Assembly: GCF_004349215.1 (NCBI RefSeq)
Contig: NZ_SMKU01000002.1
Span: forward strand, 40,491 to 104,490
Direction: 5' to 3'
DNA from: Actinomadura rubrisoli
Lineage (GTDB): Bacteria; Actinomycetota; Actinomycetes; Streptosporangiales; Streptosporangiaceae
Length of the DNA stretch: 64,000 bases
Of this stretch, positions 17,842 through 25,612 are shown one piece after another (the stretch's first letter is position 1; every line of letters begins with the position of its first letter). The notes under the pieces were generated by a model. That model saw nothing but the letters and a program-made list of their open reading frames with translations. It was not told the DNA's origin and did not search any database. The translations under genes and the position numbers were made by a program.

Positions 17842-17870
17842 GTCTCCAGCATCGCACCGACGGGAGGACC

Positions 17871-18566
17871 GTGGAGCTGAATAACGGCGCCGAAGGCGGG
17901 ACGAACACCACCACGGTCTCTGCCGCCAACAGCGGCGGCGCCAGCGGCAACCCGTTCGACTCCGTGGTCGGCACCCCGACGATCACGTTCGACAACACGC
18001 ACGCGCTCGGGAACTTGAGCTACAAGGTCGTCGCCGGGGCCAGCGCGCAGCAGATGGTGTGGTCGTCGGCCAGCCACGGCACGCAGTCCGAGACGTGGGG
18101 CCGCCTCTACCTGTACTCGTCCGGCGCGCCGTCCGCAGTGACCGGTATCGTCCGCTGGCTCGTCGGCGTCGGCCAGACCGCACGGCTCCGCTACGAGTCC
18201 ACCGGCGTCCTCACCCTGTCCGACGTGGGCAACAACCCAGAGTTCGCCACCGCCAACCCGATCCCGACTGGGCAGTGGGTGCGCCTCGAGTGGCACATCC
18301 TGTTCCAGGCCGGGACCGGAGTGTGCGACTTGCGGACCTACAACAACGCCGACAGCACGACGCCTACCGAGTCGCTGTCGTCGGCGACCCTGAACGCGGC
18401 GGCGGGCTGCGACACCGTGCAGTGGGGATCGTTCAACGCGGTCACGTGGACGGGCTGGCTCGATGGTCTGCAGGTGAACAACACCGGCTTCCCCGGGCCC
18501 ATCACCGCCCGCCCCGCCGTCACCGTCGCCAACCGCGCCGCCGTCGTGCGCGCGGCGGGGTGGTGA
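17871..18566 (+). CDS. Minor tail protein with laminin-G/concanavalin-like fold
   Basis: 231 residues, GTG with GGGAGG three bases upstream. The order of strands (WGRLYLYSSG, RLRYESTGVLTLSD, GQWVRLEWHILFQAGTG, WTGWLDGLQVNNTGFPG) fits a concanavalin/LamG-like jelly roll, common in phage proteins that bind cell-surface sugars. Likely part of the receptor-binding tip. Confidence 0.65.
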   Translation: MELNNGAEGGTNTTTVSAANSGGASGNPFDSVVGTPTITFDNTHALGNLSYKVVAGASAQQMVWSSASHGTQSETWGRLYLYSSGAPSAVTGIVRWLVGVGQTARLRYESTGVLTLSDVGNNPEFATANPIPTGQWVRLEWHILFQAGTGVCDLRTYNNADSTTPTESLSSATLNAAAGCDTVQWGSFNAVTWTGWLDGLQVNNTGFPGPITARPAVTVANRAAVVRAAGW

Positions 18567-18569
18567 CCA

Positions 18570-19973
18570 GTGGCACGACTCGGTCGCGGCCAGCCCAACC
18601 GGCCTGTCGTCACCCGTACCTCGGTCAAGGGCCCGCTCCCCGGCACCGGGACGATCCAGGTCAACTTCACGCTGACCGGCACCGGCACCAAGCACGCGTC
18701 CGGAACCGGGACCATCGCGCTCGGGCTCGCGCTCACGGGCACGGGCGTCAAGCACGCGCCCGGGGCGGGCGCCGTCGCCATCGCGTTCACCCTCACCGGC
18801 AGCGGCACGAAACAGACCGGTATCGGGTTGCCGCCGAGACCGCGGACCCGCTGGCAACTCATCCTTGGCCCCGCGTCGGGCGGCCATGAGCTCGCGTTGA
18901 CGGAGGCGACCGGCCGCCGCTACACGGCGCGGCTGACGGACGCGTCAGAGCTGGCGTTCTCTCTGGATGGACGGCACTCGCAGGCCGCGGCGGTCGAAGA
19001 GCTCGCTACCGATGTGCACGTGTTGTGGACCTCTGATGCGGGGGACAGTCGGCTGCTGGACCGGTGCCGGGTCGGTTCGACGCAGGACACCCTGGATGAC
19101 GCCAAGCACACGATGTCGGTTGGCTGCCTGGACTACAAGGCAGTGTTGAATCGGCGTCGGCTGTACTCCGACGCGACCCTCACCTACACCGCCAGCGATC
19201 AGGCCGAGATCGCTTGGGCCCTGATCAACTACACGCAGGGCCTAGCCGGTGGTGCCCTCGGCATCGCCAAAGGATGGGTTGGGACAACACCGACGGGCGT
19301 GGTCCGTGACCGGACGTACGAGGTCGGCGATTCCGTCGGCGAACGCGTCCAGGAGCTCAGCGAGGTCATCGACGGTTTCGACTGGGACGTCACGCCGGTC
19401 AGCGCGTCCGCTCTGCGGCTGGACGTGTGGTCACCGCAGCGGGGCTCTGATCGGGGCGTGGTTCTGGAGTTCGGCGGGATCGTCGCTGCGGCGACCAGGG
19501 ACACCAACCCTGCCGACTACGCCAACGCGCTCCGGTATACCGGCGCTGCCGGTGATGACGTGGCCCCGGGCCCGACGGCTCAGGAGAGACAGGCCGGCGA
19601 CATCGGCTCCGTCTTGCAGGGTCGCTGGGATGCGGTGTTCGGCGACGACGGCCTCACCACCCAGTCCGCGCTTGACGACCGCGCGGACTGGCAGCTGGCG
19701 CAGTCGCAGGTGGTCCGCCCGGTCTGGACGGTCACGCTGCGCGCCGGCGCGTGGGATGGGCCCGACCACATCTGGCTGGGTGACCCAGTCCGGTTGATTG
19801 TCAGATCCGGGCGGCTCGCCGTCGACACCACACTCCGGGTGTTCGAGGTCGAGATCGGGCTGGACGGCAACGGCGGCGAGTCAGTGCAGCTCGCGCTTGG
19901 CGGACCACGTCCAGACTACCGGAGGCGCCCGTCGCTGGTGGATCGGCGGCTGACGAACCTGGAGAGGCGGTAG
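18570..19973 (+). CDS. Minor tail protein with three N-terminal tandem repeats
   Basis: 467 residues, GTG start four bases after the previous gene. Residues about 26-83 contain three repeats of roughly 20 residues of the type GTGTIxxxFTLTGTGTKHA. The remaining part (VGSTQDTLDDAKHTMSVGCLDYKAVLNRRRLY, YADALRYTG-like strand, WDGPDHIWLGDPVRLIV) matches a widespread siphovirus minor tail protein that forms part of the baseplate hub. Repeats could be a flexible stalk. Confidence 0.7.
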   Translation: MARLGRGQPNRPVVTRTSVKGPLPGTGTIQVNFTLTGTGTKHASGTGTIALGLALTGTGVKHAPGAGAVAIAFTLTGSGTKQTGIGLPPRPRTRWQLILGPASGGHELALTEATGRRYTARLTDASELAFSLDGRHSQAAAVEELATDVHVLWTSDAGDSRLLDRCRVGSTQDTLDDAKHTMSVGCLDYKAVLNRRRLYSDATLTYTASDQAEIAWALINYTQGLAGGALGIAKGWVGTTPTGVVRDRTYEVGDSVGERVQELSEVIDGFDWDVTPVSASALRLDVWSPQRGSDRGVVLEFGGIVAAATRDTNPADYANALRYTGAAGDDVAPGPTAQERQAGDIGSVLQGRWDAVFGDDGLTTQSALDDRADWQLAQSQVVRPVWTVTLRAGAWDGPDHIWLGDPVRLIVRSGRLAVDTTLRVFEVEIGLDGNGGESVQLALGGPRPDYRRRPSLVDRRLTNLERR

Positions 19974-19976
19974 GGA

Positions 19977-20267
19977 GTGACGGCTGCCTTGGCCCAGGTT
20001 CCGTGGCAGACGCTGCTGGCTAGCGGTCTGGTGGCGGGCCTGCTCGCCACGATCGTGCTGATCGTCCGGTCGATCATCCAAGGCGCGCTTGTTCCCCGCC
20101 AGCATCTGCTGGACGTGCAGGCCGAGCGCGACAAATGGGAGGCCGCATGGCGGGTACAGCAGGAGACGCTCGCCGAGATCGATGGCCGGCTGGACGCCAA
20201 CACCGAGGCGCTGAGGCTCATGCAGCAGCTGGTGGACGCGCTGGCGACGAAGGGGTCGGCGCGGTGA
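19977..20267 (+). CDS. Small membrane protein with coiled coil
   Basis: 96 residues, GTG start. One membrane segment at about residues 11-36 (LLASGLVAGLLATIVLIV) followed by a charged helix (VQAERDKWEAAWRVQQETLAEID). It resembles small proteins in actinophage lysis regions. Could be a holin-like or spanin-like accessory; not certain. Confidence 0.6.
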   Translation: MTAALAQVPWQTLLASGLVAGLLATIVLIVRSIIQGALVPRQHLLDVQAERDKWEAAWRVQQETLAEIDGRLDANTEALRLMQQLVDALATKGSAR

Positions 20268-20467
20268 GGCTGCCGTGGCGGCGACGCCGCGATGACGCCA
20301 TTCCCTCCGACGCCGACGAAGCGTTGGAGCTCAGCGAGCAGCGGCGGGAGCAGGCCGTCGAGCGACGTGCGGAGTTCGACCGGCTCGCCGAGCGGATGCG
20401 GCGTATGCGGACGACCAACCATTTGGCGGAGCGGTTCGCGCAGGCTTTGAGGGAGGGGCGTCGTTGA
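20264..20467 (+). CDS. Small charged phage protein (DUF7620-like)
   Basis: 67 residues from GTG at 20264, overlapping the previous stop. Starts VRLPWRRRRDD, then an all-helical charged region ending RMRTTNHLAERFAQALREG. The pattern is that of a small family I know as DUF7620 from Streptomyces phages; name given from memory. Cytoplasmic, function unknown. Confidence 0.6.
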   Translation: MRLPWRRRRDDAIPSDADEALELSEQRREQAVERRAEFDRLAERMRRMRTTNHLAERFAQALREGRR

Positions 20468-20787
20468 TCCAGTTGCTCGGCACCATCGGCCTGGTCGCGG
20501 GCGCCGTGGCGGCCACCGCGTTCGTGGGGCTGTACCACCTGTCGGCGCGCTGGTGGCGCAGCGAGGAGGGCATTCACCTGATGGCGTTCACCGGTGCGCT
20601 GGCGGTGGTGTTCGACTGGCAGTCGGTGCGGGCGCTCATCGTCGGCATGCGGCAGGTGTCGCTGGGTGTGGAGATCACGCGTGCCGCCATCTACTGCACG
20701 GTGGCGGCCCTGCTGGTGTGGCGGCTGTGGCTGCTGTACCGGCTGCAGATTCGGCCGGGGATGAAGCGTGAGAGGGGCAGGCAGTGA
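20464..20787 (+). CDS. Membrane protein, putative holin component
   Basis: 107 residues from TTG overlapping the previous stop. Three membrane segments (about residues 4-26, 40-60, 72-93) and a basic C-terminus (MKRERGRQ). Located before the endolysin gene; a holin or holin-partner role is inferred from topology and position. Confidence 0.6.
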   Translation: MIQLLGTIGLVAGAVAATAFVGLYHLSARWWRSEEGIHLMAFTGALAVVFDWQSVRALIVGMRQVSLGVEITRAAIYCTVAALLVWRLWLLYRLQIRPGMKRERGRQ

Positions 20788-20924
20788 GCGAGATCGAGCA
20801 CATGGGCGAGGTCGACCGGCATCCGGGCGTGCACCGGGCGACGGAGGCCGACGAGGAGCAGGTGCTGCGGGGGCTGTACGGCGAGCCCGACCAGTACGGC
20901 GTGTTCCAGGGGGTGGAGGGCTGA
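20784..20924 (+). CDS. Small acidic phage protein
   Basis: 46 residues from GTG at 20784, overlapping the stop before it and the ATG after it by four and one bases. Acidic: GVHRATEADEEQVLRGLYGEP. The tight coupling on both sides supports a real gene; function unknown. Confidence 0.55.
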   Translation: MSEIEHMGEVDRHPGVHRATEADEEQVLRGLYGEPDQYGVFQGVEG

Positions 20925-21403
20925 TGACCCGGGGTCCTGATTTGAGGCAACGAAAGAAGCGCGCAGACAGCGGCCGGGTTTCCTGGCCGCTCTTCTTTTC
21001 CCATATTGCGCTTCCGGATGAAAACAACTGCATGGAGTGGGTGGGCCCGGCAGGTGAAGCGACCCTCGGCTTCAAGTACGGACGCCATGGAGCGCGCACC
21101 GCGCACCGGATGGCCTACGAGTACTGGCACGGCCCCATCCCCCACGGCCTGGTCATCGACCACGTGTACGCCTGGGGGTGCCGGAGCACCTTGTGCTGTG
21201 CACCTGACCATCTCGAAGCCGTCACGCAGGCCGAGAACGTCGCACGCGGCCATAAGGGTGCCCTGTTCACGCACTGCCAGAGCGGCCACGAGATGACTTC
21301 GGCGAACACCTATGTCCGGAAGGACGGACGCGGTCGACAGTGCCGTCGGTGCAAGGCCGACCGCGAACGCATCCGGCAGCGCGCCTTGAAGGAGGCGGGC
21401 TGA
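20924..21403 (+). CDS. HNH endonuclease-like protein
   Basis: 159 residues, ATG overlapping the previous stop. The core AHRMAYEYWHGPIPHGLVIDH, then WGCRSTLCCAPDHLEAVTQAENVARG is the HNH fold used by phage homing or packaging nucleases, with a second Cys cluster (CQSGHEM ... CRRCKADRER) as a zinc knuckle. In the lysis cassette it is more likely a free-standing homing endonuclease than the packaging HNH, which normally lies next to terminase. Confidence 0.75.
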   Translation: MTRGPDLRQRKKRADSGRVSWPLFFSHIALPDENNCMEWVGPAGEATLGFKYGRHGARTAHRMAYEYWHGPIPHGLVIDHVYAWGCRSTLCCAPDHLEAVTQAENVARGHKGALFTHCQSGHEMTSANTYVRKDGRGRQCRRCKADRERIRQRALKEAG

Positions 21404-22173
21404 TGACCGTAAGCAGCATGCTGGCCGAGGCGCGACGATGGCTCGGTACTAATGGCCGGCCGAACGCTCTGACGATGGCGTATGCCTCTCGGCACGGTGC
21501 CGACTATCGCAGCACGGCATGGTGTGACATCGCCGTGACTGAGTGGGCCCGCCGCTCCGGCAACACCGCCGCCGTCCTGCCAGGCGGGGATCGGGCCTAC
21601 ACGGTGTGGCACGCGGAGGACTTCCAGAAGGCCGGACGCTGGCACACCGGCACCACGGCCGAGGTGAACGCGGCCAAGCCGGGCGACATCGTGTTCTTCG
21701 ACTGGGGCGCGACCAACTCGATGGACGCCATCGACCACGTGGGCGTCATCGAGAGGGTGCTCGGTGACGGGCGGGTTCAGACGATCGAGGGCAACACCTC
21801 CGACCAGTGCCTGCGGCGCGTGCGCTCGGCCGACGTCATCGCCGGGTACGGCCGCCCGGCCTACAGCAACGAGGAGGACGACATGCCGCTCAGCGACGCC
21901 GACCTGAACAAGATCCGCGACATCGTGTGGAACACCGACACCGCCCCGGCTCCGACCGGCTCGGCGACCAAGGACAACCCGACGTGGCGGCACGTCAACC
22001 TGATGCGCGACACCTACAGCGCGGTCCGCGAGGTGCAGGCGCTGGTGGCCGCGCTGGCCGGCCAGGTGCCCGACGTGGACGAGGCCGCGATCGCCCAGCA
22101 CGTCGTGAACGCGCTCCCCGAGACGCTCGCCCAGCAGGTGCTCGACGGGCTGAAGACCCGGCTGGAGAGCTGA
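21403..22173 (+). CDS. Endolysin with CHAP domain
   Basis: 256 residues, ATG overlapping the HNH stop, GGAGG upstream. N-terminal CHAP amidase/endopeptidase domain with Cys41 (STAWCDIAVTEWA), His112 (AIDHVGVIE) and Asn131 (IEGNTSD). The C-terminal 100 residues are helical (VREVQALVAALAGQV ... LAQQVLDGLKTRLES) and may bind the cell wall or form oligomers. It cuts host peptidoglycan for release of virions and is followed by a holin-like gene. Confidence 0.82.
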   Translation: MTVSSMLAEARRWLGTNGRPNALTMAYASRHGADYRSTAWCDIAVTEWARRSGNTAAVLPGGDRAYTVWHAEDFQKAGRWHTGTTAEVNAAKPGDIVFFDWGATNSMDAIDHVGVIERVLGDGRVQTIEGNTSDQCLRRVRSADVIAGYGRPAYSNEEDDMPLSDADLNKIRDIVWNTDTAPAPTGSATKDNPTWRHVNLMRDTYSAVREVQALVAALAGQVPDVDEAAIAQHVVNALPETLAQQVLDGLKTRLES

Positions 22174-22244
22174 CCAGTCTTTATGCCGGATCCGGCAAGA
22201 ACGTGGCGGCATCCGTCGCCCGGTGACCCGAGGAGGTCGCACCC

Positions 22245-22589
22245 ATGAAGGTCTTCGGATATGAACCGGCCGTCATCGCCTACGCGGTGAACGCCGCCGT
22301 GGCGCTGCTGGTCGCCTACGGGCTGGACCTGTCGCAGGGCCAGGTGGAGGCCGTCGCCGTCATCACCACGGGCGTCCTGGCGGCGGTCGCGGCCGTGATG
22401 ACCCGCCCGGTCGTGGTGTCCACCATCACCGGCGCTGCGGCCACCATCCTGACCGCGTTGGCCGCCTTCAAGATCGAGCTGACCGCCGACCAGATCGGCG
22501 CGACCGTCACGGGGCTGTCCATCGTGCTTGCGCTGCTGCTGCGGCAAAACGTGTCCCCGGCGCCGGGCGTGACGGCGAGGCGCCCTTGA
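22245..22589 (+). CDS. Holin-like membrane protein
   Basis: 114 residues, ATG with GAGGAGG. Three or four hydrophobic segments (VIAYAVNAAVALLVAYGL; AVAVITTGVLAAVAAVM; ATILTALAAF; GLSIVLALLL) and a basic tail. Directly after the endolysin and last gene of the late module, so a holin or lysis regulator is likely. Confidence 0.68.
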   Translation: MKVFGYEPAVIAYAVNAAVALLVAYGLDLSQGQVEAVAVITTGVLAAVAAVMTRPVVVSTITGAAATILTALAAFKIELTADQIGATVTGLSIVLALLLRQNVSPAPGVTARRP

Positions 22590-22682
22590 GCCCGGCGTTC
22601 GTCGGCCGGATCCGGACCGGCGCGGGCACCCCTGACCCATAGACTGATTCTGCCCGGTATCCGGGCGTGGGGACAGCGCACG

Positions 22683-22715
22683 AACGCCCGCCTTCCTTCG
22701 GGAGGGCAGGCGTTT
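22683..22715 (+). terminator. Late-operon terminator 1
   Basis: A 14-bp stem (22683-22696 with 22701-22714, one mismatch and one GT pair) closed by a C(TTCG)G tetraloop and followed by TTT. A smaller stem GCCCGG/CCGGGC lies just before at 22652-22666. It closes the + strand late operon. Confidence 0.75.
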
Positions 22716-22783
22716 CGTCGTTCTCTTGAGACGGTTTCAAGTGCGGGCTCGCCGATCAAGGTCCTTCAGGTTCCCGCGCAACG

Positions 22784-22821
22784 ACGCCTCGTCCTCTGCT
22801 TCGGCGGAGGGCGGGGCGTTT
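22784..22821 (+). terminator. Late-operon terminator 2
   Basis: ACGCCTCGTCCTC (22784-22796) pairs, with GT wobbles, with GAGGGCGGGGCGT (22807-22819) around a TTCG loop, followed by TTT. It sits between convergent genes, so it may also stop the minus-strand transcript coming from 23,057. Confidence 0.65.
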
Positions 22822-22835
22822 CGTCGTGTGCGAGG

Positions 22836-23057
22836 TCAGGTGGGCTCCTCGTAGAAGCCGTCCAGATGTTGATCCAGCTCAGCCAGATCCGGGTGCGCTG
22901 CGATCTCGCGCCGATCCGCTTCTCGCATTGCCGCCTCGGCTACCAGGGTCGTAGCCGCCGCCTCCAGCATCTCCGCGTCCCCGCGTAGGAGGGCGGCCCT
23001 GAGGCGCATCATGGCAGCACGGAACTCGGGATCATCCGGGGATGTCGTGGCGCTCAC
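22836..23057 (-). CDS. Small acidic helical protein, unknown
   Basis: 73 residues, all-helical (FRAAMMRLRAALLRGDAEMLEAAATTLVAEA). Its start overlaps the upstream HTH-like gene by four bases, so the two are translated together. Not recognised. Confidence 0.6.
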   Translation of the reverse strand: MSATTSPDDPEFRAAMMRLRAALLRGDAEMLEAAATTLVAEAAMREADRREIAAHPDLAELDQHLDGFYEEPT

Positions 23058-23419
23058 TGTTCCGGGCCTTCTGGGCGCGGTGCCCCGGCCAGGGCCTTCC
23101 GCATCGAGGCGGCCATCTCCGTGACCGCTGCGCTGAGCCGCTCGAACTGGGGAGCGAGTTCCGCGAACTTCTTGGCCGACCGGGCCAGCGCGACCGACTG
23201 CAGGCGCTTCAGGGTGGTGGGCCGGGACGCGATCCCGGCGGCGTGCACGCGGCGGGCGATCTCGTTGACGGACACGCCTGAGCGGTGGATCACGAACAGG
23301 TACTGCCAGAACGCCTGATCGACTTCGTCCTTTCGGGCGTCGAGTTCGAGCTTCGTGGCGATGATGGCGTCCACGTCGTCGGTGGTGAGCTGGCGGGCGG
23401 GTTCGATGTGGGTGTCCAT
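23054..23419 (-). CDS. Putative DNA-binding regulator
   Basis: 121 residues. Residues about 45-75 (VIHRSGVSVNEIARRVHAAGIASRPTTLKRL) look like a helix-turn-helix; the rest is helical. It lies directly downstream of a promoter crowded with TTGAC half-sites, which suggests it controls itself. First of a two-gene minus-strand operon. Confidence 0.62.
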   Translation of the reverse strand: MDTHIEPARQLTTDDVDAIIATKLELDARKDEVDQAFWQYLFVIHRSGVSVNEIARRVHAAGIASRPTTLKRLQSVALARSAKKFAELAPQFERLSAAVTEMAASMRKALAGAPRPEGPEQ

Positions 23420-23433
23420 GCGGGCCTCCTGAT

Positions 23434-23496
23434 GGTCAAAGGACTTGACCTCTACTATGCAGTCAAATCCTTTGACCGGTCAAGATATTTGACCGA
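23434..23496 (-). promoter_or_regulatory. Promoter/operator with TTGAC half-sites
   Basis: On the minus strand TTGACC (complement at 23478-23483) and CATAGT (complement at 23454-23459) form a -35/-10 pair spaced 18 bases, upstream of the gene starting at 23,419. The same 60 bases hold a perfect inverted repeat GGTCAAAGGA (23434-23443) / TCCTTTGACC (23468-23477) and further GTCAA/TTGAC copies near 23445, 23462 and 23488. Confidence 0.65.
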
Positions 23497-23549
23497 AGAA
23501 TCTGAGGTGTGTCCATGACCTGCACGAACACATGCCCTACCCTGACCGC

Positions 23550-23777
23550 ATGGCCACACGAACCTGCCCAAACGGCCACGCGCTTCGCCCCGGCCACGTC
23601 CTCGTCGGCTGGTCACCCTGCACCTGCACCTCCGCGTGGGGCGAGCACAAGGGCCACCGCACCGTGCGAGGCGTGCCGTGCGGTCGGGGAGACGATGGTG
23701 CGATACCAGCCCGAGCACATCGGCGGCGGCCACCCCAACCGGCGCACCCGACCGGCGGGACCGCAGGAACCTGACTA
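23550..23777 (+). pseudogene. Zinc-ribbon-like small protein gene, apparently frameshifted
   Basis: From the ATG at 23550 the frame gives MATRTCPNGHALRPGHVLVGW and CTCTSAWGEHKGHRTVR. Near 23,665 the expected continuation (CEACRAVGETMVRYQPEHIGGGHPN) moves to another + frame that stops at 23,778, while the first frame runs into unlikely sequence. I know the intact pattern (CPNGH...VLVGWxPCTC...GHRTxxCxxC...Y.P.H.G) from small actinomycete proteins. Either an old indel or a sequence error. Confidence 0.5.
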
Positions 23778-23857
23778 GGGAGGGCCCCGGCCGGACCGCT
23801 GACCTTGGCACGGTCACAGCGGTGCCGGCCGGAGCAGCACGGCCTGGAGGCATGGGG

Positions 23858-24061
23858 ATGCCCCCAAGCGAGTGGATGCGGGCCGGGAAGCCGGGAAAGA
23901 TCTCCGGCCCGCACCCCACCCCCCAAGTGGACGGCGCCCCGTGCGGGGTGCAGGGCGCCGACCCACACCTAGAGATCCACTTGGTAGAACAAGCACGTTT
24001 CGGTCAGCTTCTGAAGCATGGCCTAGGCCAAGGCGCGTTCGCGCAGTACCTAGGATCCTAG
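23858..24061 (+). CDS. Possible small protein before the GntR regulator
   Basis: 67 residues from the ATG at 23858 with GGAGG seven bases upstream; reads PPSEWMRAGKPGKISGPHP and later LEIHLVEQARFGQLLKHGLG. Its stop lies inside the 22-bp palindrome. Composition is plausible, but there is no family match I recognise, so this is tentative. It is the only candidate gene in the 23.78-24.11 kb gap. Confidence 0.35.
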   Translation: MPPSEWMRAGKPGKISGPHPTPQVDGAPCGVQGADPHLEIHLVEQARFGQLLKHGLGQGAFAQYLGS

Positions 24062-24066
24062 GTACT
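24045..24066 (+). promoter_or_regulatory. 22-bp perfect palindrome, likely GntR operator
   Basis: AGTACCTAGGA at 24045-24055 is followed directly by its exact reverse complement at 24056-24066. It lies 48 bases upstream of the GntR-type gene, a typical autoregulatory site for that family. A related CCTAGG-like word occurs at 24022-24027. Confidence 0.6.
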
Positions 24067-24113
24067 CAGGACCCGAGGTAGAGAGGAACCTTGCCGCCTT
24101 TACGGTCCCCAGC

Positions 24114-24530
24114 ATGCAACGGCGCATCGACCGCACCTCCGACCGGGCTTGGTTCCGGCAACTCGCGGACATCATCCGGGATCGAATCGACTCGGGGGAG
24201 TGGCAGCCAGGCCGCAACCTGCCAAGCGAAGCCCACCTGGGACAAGAGCACGAGGTCAGTCAGCTCACCGTCCGTCGCGCCTTTGTAATCCTCCGCGCCG
24301 AGGGATGGGTGGAGTCCGTGCGGGGGATGCCCTGGAGGGTCCGTGAGCGAGAGGGACCAACCACGGTGGAGCTCAAACCCGGTGACCAGGTCACCGCGCG
24401 GGTCGCGACTCGGGCTGATCAAGAGCGGCACGACATCCCCGAGGGCACCCTGCTGCTCGTCGTGTCCAGGGAAGGGCAGCCGGACCGGGTGTACCGTGCA
24501 GACGAAGCCGTGGGTGAGGTCCCTGACTAG
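24114..24530 (+). CDS. GntR-family transcriptional regulator
   Basis: 138 residues, ATG. N-terminal winged helix: LADIIRDRIDSGEWQPGRNLPSEAHLGQEHEVSQLTVRRAFVILRAEGWVESVRG is a classic GntR DNA-binding domain (residues about 15-75). The C-terminal 60 residues are short (GDQVTARVATRADQ), lacking a full UTRA ligand domain. Likely represses its own promoter through the palindrome at 24045-24066. Confidence 0.8.
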   Translation: MQRRIDRTSDRAWFRQLADIIRDRIDSGEWQPGRNLPSEAHLGQEHEVSQLTVRRAFVILRAEGWVESVRGMPWRVREREGPTTVELKPGDQVTARVATRADQERHDIPEGTLLLVVSREGQPDRVYRADEAVGEVPD

Positions 24531-24721
24531 CGCCGGTTACCGCTGTGCCGGTCGTGAGCCTGGGTATCCACTGTTGAGTTAGCGAAGCGGTACCGTTCCT
24601 GCCTGAAGATACGTTCGTCGAGCAGGTGCCCTCAGACTCACACTTCGATCCCCAGTTTTGCAAGGTGCAGAAATAGTTGCTTTTCTCCACGTCAGAACCC
24701 ACCTTCGAAAACTGAGCCCTG

Positions 24722-25612
24722 ATGATCGAGCCCACCGACCTCACCGCCGCGCGGTGGAGCCCCGCCGTGCGGCGGCAACGCCTCGCCGGCGTCCTCGCCG
24801 ACCTCCGCGACCGTGACGGACGCACCGCCGAGCAAATCGCCAGCGAACTCGGTGTCGCCAAGACCACCGTCATCCGCCTGGAGAACCCCAGGCATCTCAC
24901 CTTGCCCAAGCGAGAACTCATCGAGCGGCTCCTGGACGTCTACCGGGCAGGCACCGCCACCCGGAAGCGCGTACGCGACCTTGTCGACGAAGCCCGGCAA
25001 CGGGACTGGTGGCACCCCTACAAGCCCTACCTCCGACCCGCCCACACCACCTACCTTGGCCTCGAAGCGGAGACCGCTGTCCAGCGGATCTACCAGCCCA
25101 CCCTGCTCCCCGGACTTCTGCAGACGGCCGCCTACAGCGCAATCACCGTCAAGGAACAACACCCGGCCCTGCCCGAGCGCGAGGCTGAGGCGTTCACCGC
25201 CGAGCGCCGGGCCAGGCACGAGCGCATGTTGACCGGCCCAGACCCGATCCGCCTCTGGGCCGTCCTGGGCGAAGCCGCGCTACTGCAGGCCGTTGGCGGC
25301 CCCCGCGTGATGGCCGAACAGCTCGACTACCTGCACCGCATGGCGCAACTCCCGCACGTCACCATCACCATCGTCCCCTTCTCCGCAGGCGCACACGAAG
25401 GTCTCGCCCCGTTCGTGATCCTCACGTTTCCGCAGCCCACCGACCCGGAACTGGCCTACATTCCCGACCCGGTCGGGCACTGGGTCCGGACCCGCGAAGA
25501 CGTGGACCACCTCGTCGGAGTCTTCGAGCGGCTGATGCTGCTGCTACCCGACCGCGACGCGAACCTGCAGATGATCGCCGCCGCGGCTCAGCGGTTCCGA
25601 GCCGAGACCTAA
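24722..25612 (+). CDS. DUF5753 (Scr1-type) helix-turn-helix regulator
   Basis: 296 residues. HTH at about residues 20-65 (RTAEQIASELGVAKTTVIRLENPRH), then the DUF5753 region: YLGLEAETAVQRIYQPTLLPGLLQTAAY, ERRARHERML, LWAVLGEAALLQAVGGPRVM, LPHVTITIVPFSAGAHEGL. This actinomycete family is classed as the antitoxin-like partner of small DUF397 proteins. No DUF397 gene is next to it. Its stop overlaps the stop of the convergent methyltransferase gene by about three bases. Confidence 0.82.
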   Translation: MIEPTDLTAARWSPAVRRQRLAGVLADLRDRDGRTAEQIASELGVAKTTVIRLENPRHLTLPKRELIERLLDVYRAGTATRKRVRDLVDEARQRDWWHPYKPYLRPAHTTYLGLEAETAVQRIYQPTLLPGLLQTAAYSAITVKEQHPALPEREAEAFTAERRARHERMLTGPDPIRLWAVLGEAALLQAVGGPRVMAEQLDYLHRMAQLPHVTITIVPFSAGAHEGLAPFVILTFPQPTDPELAYIPDPVGHWVRTREDVDHLVGVFERLMLLLPDRDANLQMIAAAAQRFRAET

